In this document: positions 1 to 5,822 of the stretch, piece after piece
Numbering within the stretch: the stretch's first letter is position 1
How the letters are laid out: each line of letters begins with the position of its first letter
Assembly: GCA_000715685.1 (NCBI GenBank)
Contig: KL569397.1
Span: 1,649-14,180 of the forward strand
Origin: Streptomyces lilacinus
Lineage (GTDB): Bacteria > Actinomycetota > Actinomycetes > Streptomycetales > Streptomycetaceae
Direction of reading: 5' to 3'
Length of the DNA stretch: 12,532 bases
The notes under the pieces: model-generated
Databases searched by the model: none
What the model saw: the letters and a program-made list of their open reading frames with translations, nothing else
What the model was told of the DNA's origin: nothing
Program-made: the position numbers and the translations under genes

Positions 1-999
1 CGCCGGGACGGCGAGATACGCCAGGTCGAGCTCGACCTGCCCCGCCGCGGCGGCACCGCCCGCGTCGACGCGCTCGCGGTCTCGGCCCGGGTCGCCCCCC
101 TCGGCTCCCGGCTGGTCCTGCTGCTGGTCGAGGACCTCACGGAGGCCCGCCGCATCGAGGCCGTCCGCCGGGACTTCGTCGCCAACGTCAGCCACGAGCT
201 CAAGACGCCGGTCGGGGCGCTGTCCCTGCTCTCCGAGGCCGTCATGGACGCCGCGGACGACCCCGAGGCCGTCACCCGCTTCGCCGGCCGCATGCAGATC
301 GAGGCCACCCGGCTGACCAACCTCGTCCAGGAGCTCATCGACCTCTCCCGGGTGCAGAACGACGACCCGCTGGAGGACGCCGAGCCCGTCCGCGTGGACG
401 AGCTCGTCGCCGAGGCCATCGACCGCTGCCGCCACCAGGCCGGCACCAAGCAGATCACCATGGCCTCCGGCGGTACGGCCGACCTGCGCGTCTGGGGCAA
501 CCGCGGCCAGCTCGCGGCCGCCCTCGGCAACCTCGTCGAGAACGCCGTCAACTACAGCCCCGCCCGTACGCGCGTGGGCATCGCCGCCCGCCGCGTCTCC
601 GCCCCCGGCGGCGACCTCATCGAGATCGCCGTCACCGACCAGGGCATCGGCATCTCCGAGAAGGACCGCGACCGGGTGTTCGAACGCTTCTACCGCGTCG
701 ACCCCGCCCGTTCCCGGGCCACCGGCGGCACGGGCCTCGGCCTGTCCATCGTCAAGCACGTCGTCGCCTCGCACGGCGGCGAGGTCAGCGTTTGGAGCGC
801 CGAGGGCCAGGGCTCCACGTTCACCCTCCGGCTGCCCGAGGCCGGCGCCGTGCGCGACCGCCAGCGCGCGACCACCCGCGAGCGCAACCGCCCGCTGATC
901 GGCCCGGAGGAGTCGGAGGCCGACGACTCGACCGCCGCCCCGTCCACCGCCGAGGCCTTCGCCGACGACCACCTCCCCGCCCCCGGGGGCCGCTCATGA
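1..999 (+). CDS. phoR: PhoR/SenX3-type sensor histidine kinase, 5'-truncated by window edge
   Basis: The membrane sensor kinase of the phosphate two-component system autophosphorylates on histidine and passes phosphate to PhoP. The reading frame is open from base 1, so the N-terminus (membrane helices and start) lies outside; 332 residues are visible. Visible order: the end of a PAS-like segment (window residues 20-50), the H-box FVANVSHELKTPVGAL with the phospho-acceptor His at window residue 65 (codon 193-195), an N-box (ENAVNY, from about base 538), G1 box (DQGIGI, about 640) and G2 box (GGTGLGLSIV, about 724). A hydrophilic tail of roughly 60 residues rich in Arg, Asp and Glu follows the ATPase domain. 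The PhoP-type regulator lies 88 bases downstream on the same strand, which supports the assignment to the phosphate system. The kinase family is certain; the name phoR rests on synteny and similarity to actinobacterial PhoR/SenX3. Confidence 0.9.
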   Translation, partial: RRDGEIRQVELDLPRRGGTARVDALAVSARVAPLGSRLVLLLVEDLTEARRIEAVRRDFVANVSHELKTPVGALSLLSEAVMDAADDPEAVTRFAGRMQIEATRLTNLVQELIDLSRVQNDDPLEDAEPVRVDELVAEAIDRCRHQAGTKQITMASGGTADLRVWGNRGQLAAALGNLVENAVNYSPARTRVGIAARRVSAPGGDLIEIAVTDQGIGISEKDRDRVFERFYRVDPARSRATGGTGLGLSIVKHVVASHGGEVSVWSAEGQGSTFTLRLPEAGAVRDRQRATTRERNRPLIGPEESEADDSTAAPSTAEAFADDHLPAPGGRS

Positions 1000-1023
1000 C
1001 ACCGGGCGCTCCCCGTTCGTCCA

Positions 1024-1066
1024 CCGTGCCGTACCACCCGGCTTTCCCCGTGCCGTACAAACCGGC
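1024..1066. repeat. Direct repeat pair in the phoR-phoP spacer
   Basis: Two 19-bp copies, CCGTGCCGTACCACCCGGC (1024-1042) and CCGTGCCGTACAAACCGGC (1048-1066), match at 17 of 19 positions. Their starts are 24 bases apart. They lie between the phoR stop and the phoP ribosome-binding site. They could be a protein-binding site or a chance duplication; neither copy contains the GTTCACC core of a PHO box. Confidence 0.7.
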
Positions 1067-1087
1067 GACCCGACCGGAGGTCAACCC

Positions 1088-1768
1088 GTGACCCGAGTGC
1101 TCGTCGTAGAGGACGAGGAGTCCTTCAGCGACGCGTTGTCCTACATGCTCCGCAAGGAAGGCTTCGAGGTCGCCGTCGCGGCCACCGGGCCGGACGGGCT
1201 GGACGAGTTCGAACGCAACGGCGCCGACCTGGTCCTGCTGGACCTGATGCTGCCGGGCCTGCCCGGCACCGAGGTCTGCCGACAGCTGCGCGGGCGCTCC
1301 AACGTGCCCGTGATCATGGTGACCGCCAAGGACAGCGAGATCGACAAGGTCGTCGGCCTGGAGATAGGAGCCGACGACTACGTCACCAAGCCCTTCTCCT
1401 CCCGCGAGCTCGTCGCCCGCATCCGCGCCGTCCTGCGGCGCCGGGGCGAGCCCGAGGAGGTCACCCCCGCCGCCCTGGAGGCCGGCCCGGTCCGCATGGA
1501 CGTCGACCGCCACGTGGTCACGGTCGCCGGCGGCAAGGTCGACCTGCCGCTGAAGGAGTTCGACCTCCTGGAGATGCTGCTGCGCAACGCGGGGCGCGTC
1601 CTCACCCGCATGCAGCTGATCGACCGCGTCTGGGGCGCCGACTACGTGGGCGACACCAAGACCCTCGACGTCCACGTCAAGCGCCTGCGCGCCAAGATCG
1701 AGCCGGATCCCGGCGCGCCGCGTTACCTGGTGACGGTGCGCGGCCTGGGCTACAAGTTCGAGCCGTAA
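1088..1768 (+). CDS. phoP: PhoP, OmpR-family response regulator of phosphate starvation
   Basis: DNA-binding response regulator that, when phosphorylated by PhoR, controls phosphate-scavenging genes and in streptomycetes also affects nitrogen and secondary metabolism (family knowledge). It has 226 residues, close to the usual size. The receiver domain (residues 1-120) has acidic pocket E8/D9, phospho-acceptor D52 in LLDLMLP, switch T79 and conserved K101 in the KPF motif. The C-terminal winged-helix domain (about 130-226) ends in the typical TVRGLGYKFEP. The GTG start at 1088 has a good ribosome-binding site, GGAGG at 1076-1080, with 7 bases between. The gene follows phoR by 88 bases and is probably co-transcribed with it. 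Transcription likely ends at the hairpin at 1912-1944, shared with the convergent lipoprotein gene. Confidence 0.95.
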   Translation: MTRVLVVEDEESFSDALSYMLRKEGFEVAVAATGPDGLDEFERNGADLVLLDLMLPGLPGTEVCRQLRGRSNVPVIMVTAKDSEIDKVVGLEIGADDYVTKPFSSRELVARIRAVLRRRGEPEEVTPAALEAGPVRMDVDRHVVTVAGGKVDLPLKEFDLLEMLLRNAGRVLTRMQLIDRVWGADYVGDTKTLDVHVKRLRAKIEPDPGAPRYLVTVRGLGYKFEP

Positions 1769-1911
1769 GCCGGCGGCGTCACGCCCGCCCGCGACCCGGC
1801 GGACGGAGTCCGACGCAGCGCCTCGAAGCCCGTGAGGCCCCCTGGGGCCGAGCGGTGCGAGAGGTGCGTCGAGAAGGGTGCTCGAGCCGTAGAAACCCGA
1901 GGAAAACCGCC

Positions 1912-1944
1912 GGGGGCCGGAAGCGAAACTCGCTTCCGGCCCCC
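1912..1944. terminator. Bidirectional terminator between phoP and the lipoprotein gene
   Basis: A perfect 14-bp inverted repeat (GGGGGCCGGAAGCG at 1912-1925, complement at 1931-1944) has a 5-base AAACT loop. It sits just outside the lipoprotein stop codon and 143 bases after the phoP stop, between convergent genes. There is no clear T-run on either side, which is common for terminators in streptomycetes. Confidence 0.85.
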
Positions 1945-1950
1945 GCGCTG

Positions 1951-2649
1951 TCAGTGACCCGCGTGCTGCGGCGAGGCGCTCGTGCTCGCGCCCGGCTTCG
2001 CCGTAGCCGGCTCCTGGCCGCTCTTCTGGCCCTCCGGCTCGCCCGGGGCGCCCGCGGAGGCCGACGGGCTCGCGGAGCCCGAGGGGGCGCCGCTCGGCTT
2101 GCCGCCGCCCGGCTTGCCCTGGCCCGGCGTCTGCTCCGGGCCCCACTCCTTGAAGTAGCTCGTCGCCGGCACGACGAACGCGGAGATCTTCACGTCACCC
2201 GTGGAGCTGAGGTTGAAGACCAGCGGCTGCGCCGCGCCGTCCTTGAGGCCCTCGCGGCCCTTCGGCAGTACGGCGGAGGCGTTGTCCTTGCCGCCCAGCA
2301 GCACCGAGCCGCCGGCGGGCACGACGATGTCGCCGGACTTGCCCTTGGCGGGGGTGAGCTTGACGCTCACGTTGTCCTTGCCGGCCAGCTTGATCGACCG
2401 GAGGGTCTGGTCCTTGCGGCCGTTGTTGAAGATCTGGCCGGTGATCACCGCCGGGCCGCTCGCGCTCTGGTTCGGCTGGGTGATCACGTTGACGTTCTGC
2501 AGCTTGACGTCGCCGACCGAGGTGGCGGCGTTGTCCGGCTTGACCTCCAGCGTCTGCGCGCTGTTGCCCGCCGCGCAGGCGGAGAGCGAGGCGATCGAGA
2601 GCACGAGGGCGGAAGCGGCGAGAGCGCCGCGTCGAAGGCTGCTGCTCAC
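1951..2649 (-). CDS. LpqE-like secreted lipoprotein
   Basis: Predicted surface lipoprotein of 232 residues. The signal peptide has a short basic start (R6, R7), a hydrophobic stretch (8-21) and the lipobox L22-S23-A24-C25, so C25 is the likely lipidated residue. A beta-rich domain (about 30-167) contains phrases such as DVKLQNVNV and GPAVITGQIFNNG. The last ~65 residues are a low-complexity tail rich in Pro, Gly, Ser and Ala. M. tuberculosis lpqE is likewise divergent from carD, so I infer orthology; its function is not established to my knowledge. It loosely resembles the fold class of copper chaperones (PCuAC), but there are no Met residues after the start and His occurs only at the extreme C-terminus, so copper binding is unsupported. 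The start is GTG at 2649 with AAGGAG (2661-2666, minus strand) 10 bases upstream; an ATG between them reaches a stop at once. Confidence 0.8.
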   Translation of the reverse strand: MSSSLRRGALAASALVLSIASLSACAAGNSAQTLEVKPDNAATSVGDVKLQNVNVITQPNQSASGPAVITGQIFNNGRKDQTLRSIKLAGKDNVSVKLTPAKGKSGDIVVPAGGSVLLGGKDNASAVLPKGREGLKDGAAQPLVFNLSSTGDVKISAFVVPATSYFKEWGPEQTPGQGKPGGGKPSGAPSGSASPSASAGAPGEPEGQKSGQEPATAKPGASTSASPQHAGH

Positions 2650-2668
2650 GGCGGCGGCATCTCCTTGG

Positions 2669-2700
2669 ACGAGGTACGCGTACGAGGTACGTACGAGATA
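2669..2700. repeat. ACGAGGTACG repeats upstream of the lipoprotein gene
   Basis: ACGAGGTACG occurs at 2669-2678 and 2682-2691 (13-base period). A third partial copy, ACGAGATA, lies at 2693-2700. The block directly adjoins the ribosome-binding site of the minus-strand lipoprotein gene and may lie in its leader. Function unknown. Confidence 0.6.
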
Positions 2701-2901
2701 AGGGTCTGTGTCAGCGGGCTTAGGTTACCGAGCCGTCCCACGGCCGCCGCACCCGACCCGCCCCCATGGTCAACTCGGCTCCGCGCCGGTGCGCGGCCGA
2801 ATATCCGCCGCGCGTCGATCTCGCGTCATACGGGAACGCGAGGATCACCGGCGCCGGGGTTTATCGGCAATGAATGCGCGGGGCGCCGGGGAAGAACTTC
2901 C

Positions 2902-2932
2902 GGAATTGATCAAGTTGGGCTTGATCAATTCC
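2902..2932. repeat. Perfect nested palindrome, AT-rich
   Basis: The arms GGAATTGATCAAG (2902-2914) and its exact complement (2920-2932) flank a 5-base TTGGG spacer. Each arm contains the self-complementary octamer TTGATCAA (2906-2913 and 2921-2928), with starts 15 bases apart. Such AT content and symmetry are unusual in this sequence. It may be a dimeric regulator's operator or an RNA hairpin. No T-run follows on either side, so it is a poor terminator. Confidence 0.8.
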
Positions 2933-3174
2933 CGGGGGGAGTGCGCGGAACCCCCGTGCGCCCCGAACGGAGTACCCGAAGTCAGCCGACCGGACCCCGG
3001 CAAACCGGGACGTTCGGCCGCTCGCGGGGCGGGTCCGACAGGTGTAACGTGCGCGTTTCTCCTTGCCCGGACAGGCGCTCCGACCTGCGAATACCTGCTT
3101 CCGGAAGGCGTCCGCAGCACGTCCCGGTCACTGTTGTCAAGCCCCGAGATATGCCCTGACCTGCGGAAACGCCA

Positions 3175-3203
3175 TTCAGAACGGCCTGGCCCCGTGTTAG
3201 ACT
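3175..3203 (+). promoter_or_regulatory. Probable carD promoter
   Basis: The -35-like TTCAGA (3175-3180) and -10-like TAGACT (3198-3203) are separated by 17 bases, a fit to the housekeeping sigma (HrdB/SigA) pattern with 4 of 6 matches in each box. Transcription would begin near 3210, giving a leader of about 20 bases that contains GGAAGGGG before the carD ATG. Inferred from sequence only. Confidence 0.45.
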
Positions 3204-3231
3204 GGATAGCCACGGAAGGGGTACCTGTCAC

Positions 3232-3714
3232 ATGACGTTCAAGGTTGGCGACACCGTGGTCTATCCCCATCACGGGGCCGCGCTGATCGAGGCCATCGAA
3301 ACTCGCCAGATCAAAGGCGTGGACAAGACCTACTTGGTGCTGAAGGTCGCTCAGGGTGACCTGACGGTTCGAGTGCCGGCGGACAATGCGGAGTTCGTCG
3401 GCGTTCGCGATGTGGTCGGCCAGGACGGGCTTGACCGGGTCTTCGAGGTGCTGCGCGCACCGTATGCGGAAGAGCCGACGAACTGGTCCCGTCGCTACAA
3501 GGCAAATCTCGAGAAGCTCGCGTCCGGCGACGTGATCAAGGTCGCCGAGGTCGTTCGCGACCTGTGGCGGCGCGAGCGTGAGCGCGGTCTCTCCGCAGGT
3601 GAGAAGCGCATGCTCGCCAAGGCCCGGCAGATCCTGGTGAGCGAGCTTGCCCTGGCGGAGAACACCAACGAGGACAAGGCCGAGGCCCTGCTCGACGAGG
3701 TTCTCGCGTCCTGA
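3232..3714 (+). CDS. carD: CarD, RNA polymerase-binding transcription factor
   Basis: CarD binds the RNA polymerase beta subunit and stabilises open promoter complexes; it is essential in mycobacteria (family knowledge). It has 160 residues, against about 162 in M. tuberculosis. The N-terminal CarD/TRCF-type polymerase-interaction domain (residues 1-55) keeps R25 and R47, which match the mycobacterial interface residues. The helical C-terminal DNA-binding domain keeps W85, which wedges into the promoter bubble edge, and a basic helix around 112-133. The ATG at 3232 is preceded by GGAAGGGG (3214-3221). The gene is followed by a 17-bp tandem duplication that includes its stop codon, then a large terminator. 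Codon third positions include noticeably more A/T (GTT, GCT, CAT, AAA) than neighbouring genes. Assignment is firm. Confidence 0.96.
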   Translation: MTFKVGDTVVYPHHGAALIEAIETRQIKGVDKTYLVLKVAQGDLTVRVPADNAEFVGVRDVVGQDGLDRVFEVLRAPYAEEPTNWSRRYKANLEKLASGDVIKVAEVVRDLWRRERERGLSAGEKRMLAKARQILVSELALAENTNEDKAEALLDEVLAS

Positions 3715-3741
3715 CGCACGGGACGTCCTGACGCACGGGAC
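3708..3741. repeat. 17-bp perfect tandem duplication at the carD stop
   Basis: GTCCTGACGCACGGGAC occurs twice with no gap (3708-3724 and 3725-3741). The first copy contains the carD TGA (3712-3714). The unit is not a multiple of three, and the second copy is non-coding. Confidence 0.9.
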
Positions 3742-3775
3742 ACCACCGGGACGTCACAGACCGGACGTAAAGAAG

Positions 3776-3830
3776 TGCCGCGGTGCCCGCGGGATGACGA
3801 GCTCATCCGCCGGGCGCTGCGGCATTTCGT
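3776..3830 (+). terminator. Strong intrinsic terminator after carD
   Basis: The arms 3776-3797 and 3803-3824 form a 22-position stem with only two mismatches and two G-T wobbles around a CGAGC loop, followed by TTTCGT. It lies 61 bases past the carD stop and should separate carD transcription from ispD. Confidence 0.8.
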
Positions 3831-3838
3831 ACCTTGGT

Positions 3839-3908
3839 GTGCCGGGCCCGGGCAGCCGGCCCGACCAGTCGTCACGGAAGGGGCTGGTCGGGGCATCGTG
3901 CCCGGCAC
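3839..3908. other. Nested inverted repeats upstream of ispD
   Basis: The outer arms GTGCCGGGC (3839-3847) and GCCCGGCAC (3900-3908) pair perfectly over 9 bp. Inside, CCCGACCAG (3860-3868) pairs with CTGGTCGGG (3884-3892) around a 15-base loop. GC-rich self-complementary segments between them allow alternative pairings. It lies just after the carD terminator and 51 bases before the ispD ATG. It may be a second terminator element or a structured leader; no T-run follows. Confidence 0.55.
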
Positions 3909-3959
3909 GCTGAGGCCATACCCAAATCGGCCGAGGAAGCAAACCTGAACGCCAACGCA

Positions 3960-4730
3960 ATGTCTGATCGAGCCACCTCCCCGTCCCGCACCGCCGCCGT
4001 CATTCCGGCCGCGGGCCGCGGCGTGCGGCTCGGCCCCGGCGCGCCCAAGGCGCTGCGGGCGCTGAGCGGCACCCCCATGCTCGTCCACGCGGTACGCGCC
4101 ATGGCGGCCTCCCGCGCGGTCTCGCTCGTCGTCGTGGTGGCCCCGCCGGACGGCGCTGCCGAGGTGCGCACCCTCCTCGACGAGTACCCGCTCGCCGACC
4201 GCGACAGCACCCGTACGGACGTCGTCGTCGTGCCCGGCGGCGCGACCCGCCAGGAGTCCGTCCGGCTGGGCCTCGCGGCCCTGCCCGACGGGATCACGGC
4301 CGTGCTGGTCCACGACGCCGCCCGCCCCCTGGTCCCCGTCGACACGGTCGACGCCGTGGCCGCCGCCGTGCGCGAGGGCGCCCCCGCCGTCGTCCCTGCG
4401 CTGCCCCTCGCGGACACCGTCAAGCAGGTCGAGCCCCGCACCGGCGAGCAGGCCGGCGAGCCCGAGCCCGTCGTCGCCACGCCCGAGCGGGCGCTGCTGC
4501 GCGCCGTGCAGACCCCGCAGGGCTTCGACCGCGCCACGCTCGTCGAGGCCCACGAGAAGGTCGTCCTCGAGGGCGAGGGCGCCACGGACGACGCCGGCAT
4601 GGTCGAGCGCCTCGGCGTCCCCGTCGTGGTCGTGCCCGGCCACGAGGAGGCCTTCAAGGTCACCCGTCCGCTGGACCTCGTCCTGGCCGAGGCCGTGCTC
4701 GCCCGCAGGAGGGCCAACGATGGCTTCTGA
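3960..4730 (+). CDS. ispD: IspD, 2-C-methyl-D-erythritol 4-phosphate cytidylyltransferase
   Basis: Third step of the MEP isoprenoid pathway: MEP + CTP gives CDP-methylerythritol (cytoplasmic). It has 256 residues. The CTP-binding loop [21 protein letters not shown] covers residues 12-32 with R23 and K30. The VHDAARP motif is at 117-123, ATDDAGMVE begins at 208, and catalytic K233 lies in [11 protein letters not shown] chose ATG 3960 because it begins the family-typical short lead before the CTP loop, but it has no nearby ribosome-binding site: GAGGAAG (3933-3939) is 20 bases away and would better suit a CTG at 3945. The 3' end overlaps ispF by 11 bases, so the two are translationally coupled. 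Function is firm, the start less so. Confidence 0.94.
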   Translation: MSDRATSPSRTAAVIPAAGRGVRLGPGAPKALRALSGTPMLVHAVRAMAASRAVSLVVVVAPPDGAAEVRTLLDEYPLADRDSTRTDVVVVPGGATRQESVRLGLAALPDGITAVLVHDAARPLVPVDTVDAVAAAVREGAPAVVPALPLADTVKQVEPRTGEQAGEPEPVVATPERALLRAVQTPQGFDRATLVEAHEKVVLEGEGATDDAGMVERLGVPVVVVPGHEEAFKVTRPLDLVLAEAVLARRRANDGF

Positions 4731-5214
4731 GCCCCTGATGCTGCCCCTGGTCGGCATCGGCACCGACGTGCACGCCTTCGAGGAGGGCCGCGAGCTGTGG
4801 TGCGCGGGCCTGCTGTGGGAGGGCGCGAGCCACGGCCTCGCCGGCCACTCCGACGGCGACGTCGCCGCGCACGCGGCCTGCGACGCGCTGTTCTCCGCGG
4901 CGGGTCTCGGCGACCTCGGCGCGCACTTCGGCACCGACCGGCCCGAGTGGTCCGGCGCGGCCGGCGTCACCCTTCTGGCGGAAGCGGCCCGGATCGTCCG
5001 CGCCGCCGGCTTCGAGATCGGCAACGTCGCCATTCAGGTGATCGGCGTCCGACCGAAGATCGGCAAGCGGCGCGAGGAGGCCCAGAAGGCCCTCTCCGCG
5101 GCCGTCGGCGCCCCGGTGTCGGTCTCGGGCACCACGACCGACGGGCTCGGCCTCACGGGCCGCGCGGAGGGCCTGGCAGCCGTCGCCACGGCCCTGGTCG
5201 TCGTCCGGCGCTAG
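4720..5214 (+). CDS. ispF: IspF, 2-C-methyl-D-erythritol 2,4-cyclodiphosphate synthase
   Basis: Fifth MEP-pathway step: cyclises CDP-ME 2-phosphate to ME-cyclodiphosphate with release of CMP, as a trimer with metal between subunits (family knowledge). It has 164 residues, the usual size. Metal ligands D16 and H18 are in GIGTDVHAF, and H51 is in [15 protein letters not shown]. The C-terminal signature [14 protein letters not shown] is present. ATG 4720 has a strong AGGAGG (4707-4712) 7 bases upstream, inside the end of ispD, and overlaps ispD by 11 bases. IspD and IspF act two steps apart, and the coupled order is common in actinobacteria. No obvious intrinsic terminator follows; a 5-bp hairpin at 5249-5265 is weak. 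Confidence 0.96.
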   Translation: MASEPLMLPLVGIGTDVHAFEEGRELWCAGLLWEGASHGLAGHSDGDVAAHAACDALFSAAGLGDLGAHFGTDRPEWSGAAGVTLLAEAARIVRAAGFEIGNVAIQVIGVRPKIGKRREEAQKALSAAVGAPVSVSGTTTDGLGLTGRAEGLAAVATALVVVRR

Positions 5215-5270
5215 GGACTTCCCTTCGCGGTTTCGGGAGGGGGCGGGACAGGGGAAAGATCCCTGCAAAC

Positions 5271-5310
5271 AGCACGCACAGCACGCAGTGCACACACGGC
5301 ACGCACAGTG
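5271..5310. repeat. GCACGCA short repeats upstream of the PPOX gene
   Basis: GCACGCA occurs at three places between 5271 and 5310, in the contexts AGCACGCACA, GCACGCAGTG and GGCACGCACAGTG. The spacing is irregular and the copies are too short for a CRISPR array. The segment lies in the leader of the PPOX gene. Confidence 0.5.
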
Positions 5311-5349
5311 CGCGGCTGCGCCCCCGCCCCGCCCGGAAGGACCGGCCCC

Positions 5350-5757
5350 GTGTCATCCGTACTCTCCGACGACCTGAAGAAGTACATCGACGACAACCCC
5401 GTCTTCGCCACCGTGGCCACCGTCCAGCCCGACGGCAGCCCCCAGCTGTCCGTCACCTGGATCGCCTGCGAGGGCGACCACCTGGTGTTCTCCACGACGG
5501 TGGGCCGCCGCAAGGAGAAGAACCTCCGGCGCGACCCCCGCATCACCGTGCTGATCAACCCGCCGAACGCGCCCTACACCTACGCCGAGGTCCGCGGCAC
5601 GGCCGACATCACCTTCGAGGGCGGGAACGAGCTCATCGACGAGCTGGCCCGGAAGTACACCGGCAAGGACTACGCCGACTTCAACCCCGCGGCCGCCGAG
5701 GACGCCGAGCGCGTCGTCGTGCGCGTCCTCCCGCGCAAGGTGGTCGGCAACCTGTAG
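5350..5757 (+). CDS. PPOX-class, probably F420-dependent flavin/deazaflavin protein
   Basis: Small split-barrel oxidoreductase of 135 residues, the usual length for the Rv1155-like family (130-147), whose members bind F420 or FMN and often act on unknown substrates. Visible features: the N-terminal helix SDDLKKYIDDN, the barrel strands FATVATVQPDGSPQLSVTW (19-37) and the phosphate-binding GRRKEKNLRRDPRITVLI segment (about 53-70). A C-terminal strand, VVVRVLPRKVVG, closes the barrel. I chose GTG 5350 over the in-frame GTG 5308 because GGAAGGA (5335-5341) is 8 bases upstream and the protein then begins as the family does. It is the first gene of the segment that separates ispF from cysS and is convergent with the acyltransferase gene. 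F420 as cofactor is inferred from family and lineage; biochemical role unknown. Confidence 0.85.
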   Translation: MSSVLSDDLKKYIDDNPVFATVATVQPDGSPQLSVTWIACEGDHLVFSTTVGRRKEKNLRRDPRITVLINPPNAPYTYAEVRGTADITFEGGNELIDELARKYTGKDYADFNPAAAEDAERVVVRVLPRKVVGNL

Positions 5758-5770
5758 CGCGCCGTACGGC

Positions 5771-5809
5771 CGAGGCCCCGCCGCCCCTCCCGGGGGCAAC
5801 GGGGCCTCG
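5771..5809. terminator. Bidirectional terminator between PPOX gene and acyltransferase gene
   Basis: CGAGGCCCC (5771-5779) pairs with GGGGCCTCG (5801-5809). An inner 5-bp stem, GCCCC (5783-5787) with GGGGC (5793-5797), lies in the loop. It fits exactly between two convergent stop codons. Confidence 0.75.
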
Positions 5810-5822
5810 CGCGTGCAACGGC

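Larger units (their letters stand above)
2650..3231. other. Gene-free divergent intergenic region between lipoprotein and carD
   Basis: This 582-base stretch separates the divergent lipoprotein and carD genes. Open frames across it have no protein-like composition and no convincing start context. It holds the ACGAGGTACG repeats near the lipoprotein start, the perfect AT-rich inverted repeat at 2902-2932, two copies of the palindrome TTCCGGAA (2898-2905 and 3099-3106), and the likely carD promoter at 3175-3203. The middle part is visibly richer in A/T than the flanking genes. I recognise no RNA gene in it. Confidence 0.7.

Noticed and set aside
1951..2649. Copper chaperone (PCuAC) assignment of the lipoprotein
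   Set aside because: The Met/His copper-binding motif is missing.
2720..2727. TTAGGTTA resembling half of an iron-regulator (IdeR/DmdR) box upstream of the lipoprotein gene
   Set aside because: The second half-site is absent; the following bases do not fit the palindrome.
2906..2928. TTGAT/ATCAA elements read as an FNR/CRP-type site
   Set aside because: The half-site spacing does not match TTGAT-N4-ATCAA; the octamers are contiguous palindromes instead.
2708..3273. Open frames on both strands in the carD upstream region
   Set aside because: Arg/Pro-rich composition without domain features. They run over the palindrome and the carD promoter, and no convincing ribosome-binding site was found.
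5271..5310. GCACGCA repeats as a CRISPR array
   Set aside because: Units are 7 bases with irregular gaps, and no cas genes are nearby.
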